Shown piece after piece: positions 36,020-45,024 of a DNA stretch of 64,000 nucleotides. Under the pieces are notes generated by a model. The model saw only the letters and a list, made by a program, of their open reading frames with translations. It made no database searches and was not told the origin of the DNA. The position numbers and the translations under genes were made by a program. The DNA comes from Legionella_C sp048541585 (GTDB lineage Bacteria > Pseudomonadota > Gammaproteobacteria > Legionellales > Legionellaceae). Every line of letters begins with the position of its first letter. Positions within the stretch are counted from its first letter, which is position 1. The stretch is from NCBI RefSeq assembly GCF_048541585.1, contig NZ_CP183303.1:1-64000 (forward strand), given 5' to 3'.

Positions 36020-37319
36020 GCATTAAAGCCTCAATGTCTGTCACATCAACTGGAAGTGCACCAGTTAAATTATAATGGCCATCTGCTGTTACTAAAATAT
36101 CATCTTCTATCCTTACACCAATATTCGACCACTGGCTATCAACGTTAGGCAAATTAGCACTAATATATAGACCAGGCTCCACAGTTAATACCATCCCCGG
36201 TTCTAATAACCGCCATTCATTATTAACTTTATATGAACCGCTATCATGCACATCTAACCCTAACCAATGCCCAGAGTTATGCATGTAAAAAGGTTTATAA
36301 GCTCCTTCTGCTATTAATGTCTCTGGATCACCCTGTAAAAGCCCTAGATCACATAATCCTTGCGTTAAAATGGTCACAATAGTTTCTTGAATAGTAGGCC
36401 AAGCAATACCTGGTTTAATACACGCAATGCCTGCTTTTTGTGCCTTTAAAACTAATTCATAAATGGCTCGTTGCGGCTCACTAAACTTTCCATTAATAGG
36501 AAATGTGCGTGTAATATCTGAGGCGTAATTTTCATACTCACACCCCGCATCAATTAAAACTAAATCACCTGATTTAAGAGGTTTATCATTATTTGTATAA
36601 TGCAAAATACACGTATTTTCACCACTGCCTACAATGGGCGTATAAGCGACACTATGGGCACCTTGCCGAATAAATTCATAACGTAGTTCTGCCTCTAACT
36701 GATATTCATTTTTTAATAAATGACAAGTTTGCATAGCTCGCTGATGTGCTGCTACAGAAATTTCCGCAGCTCGCTGCATTACAGCAATTTCAGCATCACT
36801 TTTAAATAAACGCATCTCGCTAATTAGTGGCTCAAGATCGTGTAGGCTATCTGGCGGTTTTATTCCACGCCTAACTTGCGTTTTTAATTCTTTAATGGTG
36901 TATAAAATTATCCCGTCTAACTTCTTGTTACGACAAATTTCATAATATAAGGCGCTTTTATTAGCTAACAGTTCTGCTAATCTTGCTTTGAAAGTATCAA
37001 TAGGAAAAGCTTGGCTTATATTTAAATTTTTACAGGCCCCCTCTTGCCCTAAACGTTTCCCAGTCCATTGCTCTTCAGCAGGATGACGAGGTTGATTAAA
37101 TAAAATACTATTATCATTTTTACCAGCAAAGAGAACTAAAATAGCATTAGGTTCATTAAATCCTGTTAAATAATAAAAATTACTAGCCTGCCGAAAACGA
37201 TAATGGCTATCACCATTACGTGGCATCTCTTCTGCTGCAGTAATAATAGCTACTGCATTCTCAGGTAATTGTTGTGCTAATTTACAACGACGTAGTTGAT
37301 ATTCCTCATAAGTTATCAT
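36012..37319 (-). CDS. pepP: Xaa-Pro aminopeptidase
   Basis: PepP (aminopeptidase P) removes an N-terminal residue followed by proline. The 435-residue protein has the aminopeptidase P N-terminal domain (RFRQASNFYYLTGFNEPNAILVL near 42-64) and the pita-bread metallopeptidase core with metal ligands in LVLIDAGCEYENYASDITRTFP (Asp, Asp near 255 and 266), HNSGHWLGLDVHDSG (His near 350), VLTVEPGLYI (Glu near 379) and GVRIEDDILVT (Glu near 403). The start is 12 bases after the ygfB stop, and the stop overlaps ubiH. Confidence 0.95.
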   Translation of the reverse strand: MITYEEYQLRRCKLAQQLPENAVAIITAAEEMPRNGDSHYRFRQASNFYYLTGFNEPNAILVLFAGKNDNSILFNQPRHPAEEQWTGKRLGQEGACKNLNISQAFPIDTFKARLAELLANKSALYYEICRNKKLDGIILYTIKELKTQVRRGIKPPDSLHDLEPLISEMRLFKSDAEIAVMQRAAEISVAAHQRAMQTCHLLKNEYQLEAELRYEFIRQGAHSVAYTPIVGSGENTCILHYTNNDKPLKSGDLVLIDAGCEYENYASDITRTFPINGKFSEPQRAIYELVLKAQKAGIACIKPGIAWPTIQETIVTILTQGLCDLGLLQGDPETLIAEGAYKPFYMHNSGHWLGLDVHDSGSYKVNNEWRLLEPGMVLTVEPGLYISANLPNVDSQWSNIGVRIEDDILVTADGHYNLTGALPVDVTDIEALMRE

Positions 37320-37331
37320 ATAAATTCCTTA

Positions 37332-37922
37332 TTAGTGTTTAGCACGCTCATCGGTAGTATGCAGAGTATGAAAATCTTCACTTAAGCGCAAGACAGCCAT
37401 ACGTGTATATTCACTTATTTCCATTAACGCTTTTTCATCTTCTTCACTAACATCAAGGTTATCATAATCAAGTTCAGCAAATTCAACGATATGTTGTAAC
37501 GCTTCACGTGACTCTTCTTCGGCAAGGAATTCATAATTAATACCAGCTAAGGTAATTCCTTGTGTAAAACCTTCACACCATTGACTGAAAGCTTGGGCTC
37601 TATCTACTAAAGAGGTTTCTTCATCAGGTAGAAGTAATTGAAAACCAAAATCGCGCTCGTTAATTTGTAGCTGGGTAGTGGTGTAGGCATCAAAGATTAT
37701 CATAGCAGCTGTGCGTGTAGATTCATCTTTATTACTTTGCAATATTAAGGTTTGTAAGTAACTTTCAGCTTTCTCTGCAGCACCTGCACATAGATAGCCG
37801 CAAATAATACCATGTAATTCACTACTAGATATTGGCAATGAAAGAGCAGCTACTTTATTAACAAATTCCTGATAATTAGGTAAACGTACAAGGTTATTCT
37901 CAGCGGACATGTTGATACTCAT
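37332..37922 (-). CDS. YgfB/UPF0149 family protein
   Basis: A 196-residue acidic helical protein of the UPF0149 family. Family segments include SSSELHGIICGYLCAG near 32, AFSQWCEGFTQGITLAG near 134 and EEDEKALMEISEYTRMAVL near 168. The role is unclear; it commonly opens the pepP-ubiH-ubiI operon in gammaproteobacteria, as here, divergent from zapA. There are two in-frame ATG codons (37922 and 37910); the choice is uncertain by four residues. Confidence 0.88.
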   Translation of the reverse strand: MSINMSAENNLVRLPNYQEFVNKVAALSLPISSSELHGIICGYLCAGAAEKAESYLQTLILQSNKDESTRTAAMIIFDAYTTTQLQINERDFGFQLLLPDEETSLVDRAQAFSQWCEGFTQGITLAGINYEFLAEEESREALQHIVEFAELDYDNLDVSEEDEKALMEISEYTRMAVLRLSEDFHTLHTTDERAKH

Positions 37923-38072
37923 AGAATAAATAACTAATAATAGCTTAATTGTCGGAACAAACCAAAATTGTTACTATTTAAAGAATAGCACTTACATTAT
38001 AAGTAGAATTAATTATCTAATTTACACTACTTTGCCAAAGTATTTGTGGCAAACAGCTTAAGGCAAAAACTT

Positions 38073-38396
38073 ATGACAACGTCGAAAACTTGTAAAATAA
38101 AATTATTAAATAAAAGTTATGATATTAAATGCCCTGAACATGAAGTTGCTAATTTAGAACAGGCCGCTGCTAAATTAAATGAACATTTGTTACAAAATAA
38201 AAAAAAATTCAAGCAATTAGATGATTTCCAGAATTTAGTTTTGGCATCATTGCATGTAAGTCATGAGTTGATTTCTTGCCAGAAGCAGCAAGAACAGCAA
38301 AGACATCAGGTCACACAATTTATTAACTCATTAGAAAATAAAATTAATCAAGTAGTTAATGGTAGCCCCTTGGCAGAGTCACTAAAAACGGATTAG
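38073..38396 (+). CDS. zapA: Cell division protein ZapA
   Basis: ZapA is a small coiled-coil protein that bundles FtsZ filaments at midcell. The 107-residue product has an N-terminal beta domain (KTCKIKLLNKSYDIKCPEHE) and helix NLEQAAAKLNEHL, then a long coiled coil (about 45-100). I start at the ATG at 38073, preceded by AAGG, not at the GTG at 38046. The divergent ygfB operon and the 6S RNA gene downstream reproduce the E. coli arrangement, which confirms the identity. Confidence 0.9.
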   Translation: MTTSKTCKIKLLNKSYDIKCPEHEVANLEQAAAKLNEHLLQNKKKFKQLDDFQNLVLASLHVSHELISCQKQQEQQRHQVTQFINSLENKINQVVNGSPLAESLKTD

Positions 38397-38462
38397 GGAG
38401 TGTTATCAATTAGTTTTTGCAGTAAAAGTTAGTAAGCGCACTCACTTAATGATATGAAATTC

Positions 38463-38698
38463 AGAATAGCCCTGTCTCCTTACTCAGGCGAGAATCTATT
38501 GTTATCTAGGCACAGTAGAAAGTATAAAGATAGATTTCCGCCTACGCGGAAATGACAGGGTTTTTGAAAATGACAAGGTTTTTAAAAATGACCAGGCTTT
38601 TGGAAATGACCGACTCTTACAATTTACAACCATTAAGATAGATTTTTTATTCTGTCATTCCAGCGCAGGCGAGGATCTATTACTACCTAGGCACAGTG
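38463..38698. repeat. Dispersed palindromic repeats and an 18-bp tandem repeat
   Basis: Between zapA and the 6S gene are two related palindromic segments. The first has TCAGGCGAGAATCTATT (about 38483-38499) and, inverted, GATAGATTTCCGCCTACGCGG (about 38530-38549). The second has GTCATTCCAGCGCAGGCGAG (about 38657-38676). This 'TGTCATTCC-CGCAGGCGGGAATCTA' type is common in proteobacterial intergenic regions. Between them, an 18-bp unit (AAATGACAGGGTTTTTGA) repeats about 3.4 times with changes at 38549-38611. Confidence 0.7.
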
Positions 38699-38789
38699 CA
38701 CATACTAAGTAAGTTGGCACCTTAGACTTCTATCTAGATATTCTTTTCACTTTCTTAACTGTAAAGTTAATCGCCATAGAGTTAAGTCG

Positions 38790-38798
38790 TGCTATACT
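38790..38798 (+). promoter_or_regulatory. Extended -10 promoter of the 6S RNA gene
   Basis: TGCTATACT is an extended -10 element (TGnTATAmT) whose position predicts transcription from about 38805, exactly where the closing stem of the 6S RNA begins. Confidence 0.6.
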
Positions 38799-38804
38799 CC
38801 ACTT

Positions 38805-38957
38805 AACCGACAGTAACTAGATTTCTGAACCAATGCACATAGATAGGGAAGCATCCTGTAGTTAGCGTTGTGCAAGCCCACCCTGAAGTGGGAAGCCTGA
38901 ACTAACTCATCCGCTACCCACCTGAACCAAAGGGTTCAAATCTCATGCTGTCGGCTA
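38805..38957 (+). ncRNA. ssrS: 6S RNA
   Basis: 6S RNA binds and sequesters sigma-70 RNA polymerase by mimicking an open promoter. The 3' part CACCTGAACCAAAGGGTTCAAA followed by GCTGTCGGC nearly matches the E. coli segment CACCTTGAACCAAGGGTTCAA...GGCGGC. The ends pair: CCGACAG (38808-38814) with CTGTCGG (38948-38954). The gene lies downstream of zapA, as in many gammaproteobacteria. The length of about 153 bases is shorter than the 184 of E. coli. The ends are estimates. It abuts the uvrB stop on the other strand. Confidence 0.9.
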
Positions 38958-38958
38958 C

Positions 38959-40959
38959 CTAAATACCAAAGTCCTTTAGTTGATCCTTATATGCTAAAAG
39001 CTCATCACGCACTTTCGCCGCTAGCTCAAATTCCATATTTTTTGCATGGGTATGCATTTGTTTCTCAAGTTGCTTAATTTGTTTAGCTAATTGCTCAGGT
39101 GTTAAGGCTTTATAATTTGCTTGTCGCTCAGCCACTTGATTTTTACGTTTACCGCCGCTATAGGCTCCTTCCATAATGTCTTGTACGGCCTTCTTAATTC
39201 CTTGTGGTGTGATTCCATGCTCTTTATTAAAAGCAACTTGCTTATCACGGCGGCGCTTTGTTTCATCTAAAGCACGTTGAATTGAACCTGTAATTTTATC
39301 AGCATATAAGATAGCCCGCCCCTTAATATTACGTGCTGCGCGGCCAATAGTCTGAATTAACGAGCGATCAGAACGCAAAAAGCCTTCTTTATCAGCATCT
39401 AAAATGGCAACTAATGCAACTTCTGGCATATCTAAACCTTCACGAAGTAAGTTAATGCCAACTAAAACGTCAAATTCACCTAAGCGTAAATCGCGAATGA
39501 TTTCTACTCGCTCTACAGTATCGATATCAGCATGCAGATATCGAACTCTAATACCATGCTCACTTAAATAATCGGTTAAATCTTCTGCCATACGTTTAGT
39601 TAAGGTAGTCACTAAAACCCGATAGCCCTGTTTAACTACAAGTCGTATTTCAGACAATAAATCATCAACCTGATTTTTCACAGGCCGTATGATGACGTCT
39701 GGATCAATTAAGCCAGTTGGCCTTACTACTTGTTCTGCTACATTATCAGCGTGTTGCATTTCATAAGGGCCGGGAGTTGCCGAAACATAAATGGTTTGGG
39801 GTGAGCGTGCCTCAAATTCTTCAAACTGCAAGGGTCGGTTATCTAGGGCCGAAGGAAGGCGAAAACCATAGTCAACTAGCGTTTCTTTCCGAGAGCGATC
39901 ACCGCGGTACATGCCGCCAATTTGCGGTACGGTTACATGAGATTCATCAATAATTAATAGTGCATCAGCGGGCAAATAATCAAAAAGGGTAGGTGGTGGC
40001 TCACCTTGTTGTCGTCCTGATAAATAACGTGAATAATTTTCAATGCCTGAGCAGTAGCCAAGTTCTAACATCATTTCAACATCAAAGCATGTACGTTGTT
40101 GCAGACGCTGTGCTTCTAATAATTTATTTTCAGTTGTAAAGTAATTAATCCGGTCGCGTAATTCTTCTTTCACCAAGTCAACAGTTTGTAATAATTTATC
40201 TCGAGGCGTGACATAATGGGTTTTAGGAAATATAGTTACTCTTGGTAAGCGTTGAATGACTTCCCCTGTTAGGGGATCAAAAGTTGCTAAATTTTCTACA
40301 TAATCATCAAATAACTCGATACGGATAGCTTCTTTTTCAGCATCTGCGGGAAAAACATCAATAACATCACCATGAACACGAAATTGCCCTCGCTCTAAGA
40401 AATTTAAATTACGAGTGTACTGCATTTCGGCAAGTCGTTGTAAAATTTTACGCTGATCGCATTGTTCTCCACGTGATAGATGTAATAACATACGCAGATA
40501 AGAATCAGGATCACCTAAGCCATAAATTGCGGAAACAGTTGCAACGATGATTGCATCTTTACGTTCAATTAACGCTTTAGTAGCTGATAAGCGCATTTGT
40601 TCAATATGTTCATTAATGGAGGCATCTTTTTCAATAAACATATCCGAGGAAGGTACATAAGCCTCAGGCTGGTAATAATCATAATAAGAAACAAAATATT
40701 CCACGGCATTGTCAGGAAAAAAGGCTTTAAACTCCCCATAAAGTTGGGCCGCTAAGGTTTTATTAGGAGCCATAATTAAAGTAGGTCGTTTCATTGCTTG
40801 AATGACATGAGCAATAGTAAACGTTTTACCAGAACCTGTGACACCTAAGAGAATTTGGCGGGCCAGGCCTGATTGGAGACCATCAAGTAATGAAGCAATA
40901 GCTGTAGGCTGATCACCTGCTGGTTTATAATTTGAATAAATTTTAAATACATTTTTCAT
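38959..40959 (-). CDS. uvrB: UvrABC excision repair protein UvrB
   Basis: UvrB is the damage-verifying helicase-like subunit of nucleotide excision repair; it works with UvrA and UvrC. The 666-residue protein has Walker A LLGVTGSGKTFTIAHV near 38-53, the beta-hairpin YYDYYQPEAYVPSSD near 92-106, DESH near 338, the motif VI segment QTIGRAARNIKGRAILYAD near 537 and a C-terminal UVR/UvrC-binding motif KQIKQLEKQMHTHAKNMEFELAAKVRDEL near 627. It is transcribed alone and converges on 6S RNA. Confidence 0.97.
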   Translation of the reverse strand: MKNVFKIYSNYKPAGDQPTAIASLLDGLQSGLARQILLGVTGSGKTFTIAHVIQAMKRPTLIMAPNKTLAAQLYGEFKAFFPDNAVEYFVSYYDYYQPEAYVPSSDMFIEKDASINEHIEQMRLSATKALIERKDAIIVATVSAIYGLGDPDSYLRMLLHLSRGEQCDQRKILQRLAEMQYTRNLNFLERGQFRVHGDVIDVFPADAEKEAIRIELFDDYVENLATFDPLTGEVIQRLPRVTIFPKTHYVTPRDKLLQTVDLVKEELRDRINYFTTENKLLEAQRLQQRTCFDVEMMLELGYCSGIENYSRYLSGRQQGEPPPTLFDYLPADALLIIDESHVTVPQIGGMYRGDRSRKETLVDYGFRLPSALDNRPLQFEEFEARSPQTIYVSATPGPYEMQHADNVAEQVVRPTGLIDPDVIIRPVKNQVDDLLSEIRLVVKQGYRVLVTTLTKRMAEDLTDYLSEHGIRVRYLHADIDTVERVEIIRDLRLGEFDVLVGINLLREGLDMPEVALVAILDADKEGFLRSDRSLIQTIGRAARNIKGRAILYADKITGSIQRALDETKRRRDKQVAFNKEHGITPQGIKKAVQDIMEGAYSGGKRKNQVAERQANYKALTPEQLAKQIKQLEKQMHTHAKNMEFELAAKVRDELLAYKDQLKDFGI

Positions 40960-40998
40960 TGTAACGCTAACCTAATTTGTTAAAACAGGAGCTTTAAT

Positions 40999-42180
40999 AT
41001 GTACATTGCCCTAGCTAACCGCGTACAGCTTGTAAAACCATCCCCTACTTTAGCAGTAGCAGCAAAAGCCACCCAAATGCAAGCCCAAGGGCTTGATATT
41101 GTTAATTTAGGAACAGGCGAGCCTGACTTTGATACACCAAAACATATCAAAGACGCTGCTGTTGCTGCAATTGCAGCTGGTTACACGAAATACACGGCAG
41201 TTGACGGTATTCCTGAATTAAAACAAGCTATCCGTGATAAATTTAAACGAGATAATGACTTTGATTATCAACTAAATCAGATCCTTGTTTCGGTAGGCGG
41301 TAAGCAAAGCATCTATAATTTGTGTCAAGCTTTTATTAATGACGGCGATGAAGTTATTATTCCGGCCCCTTATTGGGTTTCTTATCCAGATATCGTTTTA
41401 TTAGCTGGTGGCACGCCTGTTATTATACCGTCGACTCCAGCAAACCGCTACAAAATTACACCTGAGCAGCTCGAGCAAGCTATTACCCCTAAAACAAAGT
41501 TGTTTTTTATAAATAGCCCCTCTAATCCCTCTGGCGTAGCTTATAGTATAGCTGAATTAACCGCACTTGCTGAAGTGTTAAAAAAGCATCCGCATGTCCT
41601 TATTGCGACAGACGATATGTATGAACATATTATGTGGGCACACCCGTTTGCCAATATTTTAAATGCGTGTCCCGAGCTTTATGAGCGTACTATTGTTCTT
41701 AATGGTGTTTCTAAGGCCTATGCTATGACCGGTTGGCGTATTGGTTATGCTGCAGGCCCCGCACCATTGATTAATGCGATGAAAACAATTCAATCGCAAG
41801 CCACTTCTAATCCTTGCTCTATTGCGCAACGCGCAGCTGTTGCCGCGTTAAATGGTGGCCAAGAGTGCGTAGAAGAAATGGTTAAAGTATTTAAGCAACG
41901 CCATGATTATTTAGTTGATCGTCTCGGTAATATGAACGGGATTGAAGTTATTCCTGCTGATGGCACCTTTTATATTTTTCCAAGCGTACAAGCCATTATC
42001 ACTAAACGTGGTTTCGCTAATGATATTGAATTTGCGGAAAAATTATTGCAAGAGGAAGGCGTGGCCTTAGTGCCAGGCTCTGCATTTGGCAATGAAGGTT
42101 GTATTCGTTTATCGTTTGCAACTAGTTTTGAATGCCTACAAAAAGCCATGGATCGTTTGCAACATTTCTGCCAAAAATAA
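40999..42180 (+). CDS. Class I PLP-dependent aspartate aminotransferase
   Basis: The 393-residue protein belongs to the subgroup Ib aspartate aminotransferases, transferring amino groups between aspartate and 2-oxoglutarate, sometimes also using prephenate. Motifs include NLGTGEPDFDTPKHI near 35, YTAVDGIPELKQAI near 66, FINSPSNPSGVAYS near 169 and the PLP-lysine segment LNGVSKAYAMTGWRIGYAAGP near 234-254 (Lys239). RLSFATS near 376 holds the substrate-binding Arg. The ribosome site CAGGAG lies 8 bases before the ATG. The next feature is tRNA-Asn. Confidence 0.92.
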   Translation: MYIALANRVQLVKPSPTLAVAAKATQMQAQGLDIVNLGTGEPDFDTPKHIKDAAVAAIAAGYTKYTAVDGIPELKQAIRDKFKRDNDFDYQLNQILVSVGGKQSIYNLCQAFINDGDEVIIPAPYWVSYPDIVLLAGGTPVIIPSTPANRYKITPEQLEQAITPKTKLFFINSPSNPSGVAYSIAELTALAEVLKKHPHVLIATDDMYEHIMWAHPFANILNACPELYERTIVLNGVSKAYAMTGWRIGYAAGPAPLINAMKTIQSQATSNPCSIAQRAAVAALNGGQECVEEMVKVFKQRHDYLVDRLGNMNGIEVIPADGTFYIFPSVQAIITKRGFANDIEFAEKLLQEEGVALVPGSAFGNEGCIRLSFATSFECLQKAMDRLQHFCQK

Positions 42181-42247
42181 AAAAAATTCAAAATACTTAA
42201 TAATACTATTGACCCGCAAGCGGAATCGATTTAAGATTCCGCCTCAT

Positions 42248-42323
42248 TCCCCGGTAGCTCAGTCGGTAGAGCGGATGACTGTTAATCATTAGGTCGGCGG
42301 TTCGAGCCCGTCCCGGGGAGCCA
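42248..42323 (+). tRNA. tRNA-Asn (anticodon GTT)
   Basis: A 76-base tRNA: acceptor TCCCCGG pairs with CCGGGGA, D arm AGCTCAGTCGGTAGAGC, anticodon loop CTGTTAA (GTT), T arm with GGTTCGAGCCC, and an encoded CCA. It lies where core gene order stops and repeat-rich accessory DNA starts, a typical insertion hotspot, although I found no integrase next to it. Confidence 0.96.
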
Positions 42324-42423
42324 TATCCCATATGGCTTTTATTAAAATCCCTTCAAAATTTAAATTTTACGTGTCGAAGTTTGACGCTCAAAAAAAGTTT
42401 TATTTTAATTATTCTTCTGGGAA

Positions 42424-43123
42424 GCCGGCGTAGCCTGGGAGGAGGCCCAAAGGGCCGTATCCCAGGTTTTCATTTTACTTCCATAGCTCAATAAACGCCT
42501 ATAAAATTCTAATCACAGGAAATCTAACTTCATAAACAATTATGGTTTATTTTCGCAGAGATTTTACGCCTGGCGGCACTTATTTTTTTACTCTTGCCTT
42601 AAGAAAACGGAAATTACAATTATTAACTAGACATATTGACTTATTGGGTGAGGCATTTCGAAAAATAAAACAAAAATATCCTTTTAGTACCGAAGCTATA
42701 GTCATATTGCCTGATCATTTACATGTAGTATGGAAACTGCCAGACGATGATTTTAATTACTCATTACGCTGGCATCAGATCAAATCTTATTTTACAAAAA
42801 GTTTAATCAAGAAAGGTGTAAAAATAACAAAAGATCAACGAGGCGAGTACCATCTATGGCAACGTCGGCTCTGGGAGCATCGAATACGTGATAAATCAGA
42901 CTTTCAAGCACATATCGATTATATTCACTTTAACCCTGTTAAACATGGCTATGTATCTTCAGCAAAAGAGTGGCCCTATTCCAGTTTTCATCGTTATGTT
43001 CAGAATGGAATGTTGCAAGATAATTGGGGATATGATGGTGCCCAAAGTGAGTTTGGAGAATAAATAAATAGTGAATGTAAACCTGGGATACGACCCTTTG
43101 GGCCTTCTCCCAGGCTACGCCTG
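42424..43123 (+). mobile_element. RAYT element copy 1 with terminal REP hairpins
   Basis: A 700-bp unit with a REP hairpin at each end in opposite orientation. The left REP (42424-42466) reads GCCGGCGTAG then CCTGGGA...GGCCC-AAA-GGGCC...TCCCAGG; the right REP (43082-43123) is its inverted counterpart, ending CAGGCTACGCCTG. Between them is one transposase gene. A second full copy of exactly the same length lies at 45025-45724. Confidence 0.85.
42542..43063 (+). CDS. REP-associated tyrosine transposase (RAYT), copy 1
   Basis: RAYTs are single-domain HUH (Y1) nucleases related to IS200/IS605 TnpA that cut and rejoin REP hairpins. The 173-residue protein has the typical N-terminus YFRRDFTPGGTYFFTLAL, the HUH motif in LPDHLHVVWKLP (His59 and His61) and the nucleophile region HIDYIHFNPVKHGYV near 128-142 with its conserved tyrosine. 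Length is near the family norm. Flanking REP hairpins are its likely substrates. It differs from copy 2 at five residues only (Ile/Val54, Val/Ala62, Ser/Phe82, Leu/Phe109, Lys/Glu117), so both copies may be active. Confidence 0.9.
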   Translation: MVYFRRDFTPGGTYFFTLALRKRKLQLLTRHIDLLGEAFRKIKQKYPFSTEAIVILPDHLHVVWKLPDDDFNYSLRWHQIKSYFTKSLIKKGVKITKDQRGEYHLWQRRLWEHRIRDKSDFQAHIDYIHFNPVKHGYVSSAKEWPYSSFHRYVQNGMLQDNWGYDGAQSEFGE

Positions 43124-43136
43124 TTGTTTTCATTAA

Positions 43137-43418
43137 TTAATGGAAAGTTCGAGTCAAAAAAAATTGGTTATATAATGAACGACCAAAAAAGAGTAGAAAT
43201 AATTGCGCTAAGTCGTCAGCGTCATTTCCAACCAGAAAAGAATTCCCATCTAGAATATCTTGCAATTTGTGAGCAGCGATATCTAATGCTGTAGCTATCT
43301 CTTTAATACTATAGTTACCATATTTAAGTAATATTTCAATTAAAATTTTCTGCTTATAAACATCACAATTAAACTCCTGTTCTTCTAAGGAATTCTTAAA
43401 TGTTACAGTACAACCCAT
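43137..43418 (-). CDS. Small helix-turn-helix protein
   Basis: A 93-residue protein. ILIEILLKYGNYSIKEIATALDIAAHKLQDILDGNSFL reads as a helix-turn-helix in which the recognition segment resembles Cro/CI-type proteins, so DNA binding is likely. I start at the ATG at 43418, which has AAAGGAG at good spacing; the open frame extends 12 codons upstream. The stop codon is only 14 bases from the end of the RAYT element, so the element may have landed at the gene's 3' end and changed its C-terminus. The function is unknown. Confidence 0.6.
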   Translation of the reverse strand: MGCTVTFKNSLEEQEFNCDVYKQKILIEILLKYGNYSIKEIATALDIAAHKLQDILDGNSFLVGNDADDLAQLFLLFFGRSLYNQFFLTRTFH

Positions 43419-43569
43419 ATTTACTCCTTTTCTATTCCTATTAGATAAGCACAAAGTGGGTAATTATGTATAAATTAAAATTAATTGATACACGTAATTT
43501 ATACGTGTTCCCTAAAATAGATAAAGAAGTAAAATAGCTCACCTTAATTAACTAGCAATCACATTACTT

Positions 43570-44148
43570 ATGAAAACGATTTGTGTGTACCTTGGTGCAA
43601 ACTATGGCAATAATAACTCTTTTAAACAGGCTGTCATTGATCTCGCTCACGAAATAGTGGAGTTAGATCTCACTTTAGTTTATGGTGGCTCAAGTCTTGG
43701 GTTAATGGGCCTCTTAGCAACCACTGTGAAAGAGCTAGGTGGCAAAGCCATTGGCGTTATTACAAACTATCTTATTGATAAAGAAAAGCCACTTGCTATT
43801 CTTGATAAACTTTATATAGTTGACTCTATGCAAGAAAGAAAACAATTAATGCAACAACTTGCAGACTGCTTTGTCGTAGTTCCTGGTGGCCTTGGTACTC
43901 TGGAAGAAGCAATTGAAACATGTAATGCTATAAAAATAGGCGAACTAAATAAAAAAATAGGCTTTATTAATGTTAATGGTTTTTTTGATACCTTGTTTCA
44001 ATTTATAGATAATTGCAGGGACAGCGGCTTTCTTGCTCACGGACATTTTGCCCCAGAAGTAAACAAGAACGTACAAGCCTTGTTAAAAGCTTTAATTCAA
44101 ACCAATGATGTTCAAAAAATAATAAGCCATATTCCCATGTTAAGTTGA
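43570..44148 (+). CDS. LOG-family nucleotide 5'-monophosphate phosphoribohydrolase
   Basis: The LOG family (TIGR00730) cleaves ribose 5-phosphate from cytokinin-type or purine nucleoside monophosphates. The 192-residue protein has the conserved LVYGGSSLGLMGLLA near 38-52, SMQERKQLM near 90 with substrate-binding Arg, and the hallmark PGGLGTLEEAIE near 106-117. It is full length and cytoplasmic. It lies 11 bases upstream of a LuxR-type regulator and is probably co-transcribed with it. The natural substrate here is unknown. Confidence 0.88.
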   Translation: MKTICVYLGANYGNNNSFKQAVIDLAHEIVELDLTLVYGGSSLGLMGLLATTVKELGGKAIGVITNYLIDKEKPLAILDKLYIVDSMQERKQLMQQLADCFVVVPGGLGTLEEAIETCNAIKIGELNKKIGFINVNGFFDTLFQFIDNCRDSGFLAHGHFAPEVNKNVQALLKALIQTNDVQKIISHIPMLS

Positions 44149-44159
44149 GTTTTAGTTAA

Positions 44160-44990
44160 ATGGAAGGAATCAATCTAGAAAAGCATTATGCTTTAACCAG
44201 TAGTGCTCATGTAAAAGAATTAGTTAACCCTTTACTTGAATCTATTGGATTATCTTATTTTAATTATATAAAAATTTATAACAACGATTGTTCAAGAGAG
44301 CTACTAACCAATAATCCAGACTGGATAAAGCATTTTTATAAGTGCGCGTTATTTAATTCTATTGCTGCTGTAGATATTGAGCATTTGCTTCCTAGGGGAT
44401 ACTTTTTGTGGTCAGAATTAGATGATAATGATCCTATTTATCTTCAGGGGAGAGATTTTTTTAATATAGATCATGGTATAAGCTTTATCACAAAAAGGGA
44501 GGATGTTACTTATTTGCATATTTTTGCTGCTAATCAAGAGCATTATGAAATTAATAATTTTTACCGAGGAAATTTAGATTTACTGCAAAGATTTATTTAT
44601 TACTTTAATGATAAAGGCCAACAACTTATAAGAGAAGCTGGAAAACATCGTATATACCTTCCTAAGCAGCAATCCATTAATCCTAAACGTATTAATAGTG
44701 GGTCATTGTCTGAAGATGTAAGAGAACAATTTTTAAAGCAAACGATGGTAAATCAATATTTTCTATTAAATATTTCAGATCATTTATATTTAACAAATAA
44801 GCAAGCAGAATTCGCGCGCTTTTTAGTCAGAGGCTATACATCAAAGCAAATAGCTCAAAAAATGAATATATCGCCAAGAACAGCTGAAGGATACATGGCT
44901 GAAATAAAAAACAAACTTCAGCAAATTTTAAATAAAATTCTAAATAAATCAGAAATTATTCAAGTATTACGCAACGCAAATATAACCTAA
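44160..44990 (+). CDS. LuxR-type transcriptional regulator
   Basis: The 276-residue protein has a C-terminal LuxR helix-turn-helix, LTNKQAEFARFLVRGYTSKQIAQKMNISPRTAEGYMAEIKNKL, near residues 207-250. The N-terminal part (about 1-170) has the length of a ligand-binding PAS/GAF or autoinducer domain, but I do not see the conserved acyl-homoserine-lactone residues. Orphan LuxR proteins of this kind are common in Legionella, so a regulator responding to an unknown signal is likely. The gene follows the LOG gene after 11 bases with little ribosome-site signal of its own, so coupling is likely. RAYT copy 2 starts 35 bases downstream. Confidence 0.8.
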   Translation: MEGINLEKHYALTSSAHVKELVNPLLESIGLSYFNYIKIYNNDCSRELLTNNPDWIKHFYKCALFNSIAAVDIEHLLPRGYFLWSELDDNDPIYLQGRDFFNIDHGISFITKREDVTYLHIFAANQEHYEINNFYRGNLDLLQRFIYYFNDKGQQLIREAGKHRIYLPKQQSINPKRINSGSLSEDVREQFLKQTMVNQYFLLNISDHLYLTNKQAEFARFLVRGYTSKQIAQKMNISPRTAEGYMAEIKNKLQQILNKILNKSEIIQVLRNANIT

Positions 44991-45024
44991 GTTAGCTCTG
45001 GATTCTAGGTTAGAAGCAGTATTA

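Noticed and set aside
37505..37520. Another parS-like CACGTG near 37.5 kb
   Set aside because: GCTTCACGTGACTC keeps only the centre; the outer bases do not match, so I do not call it parS.
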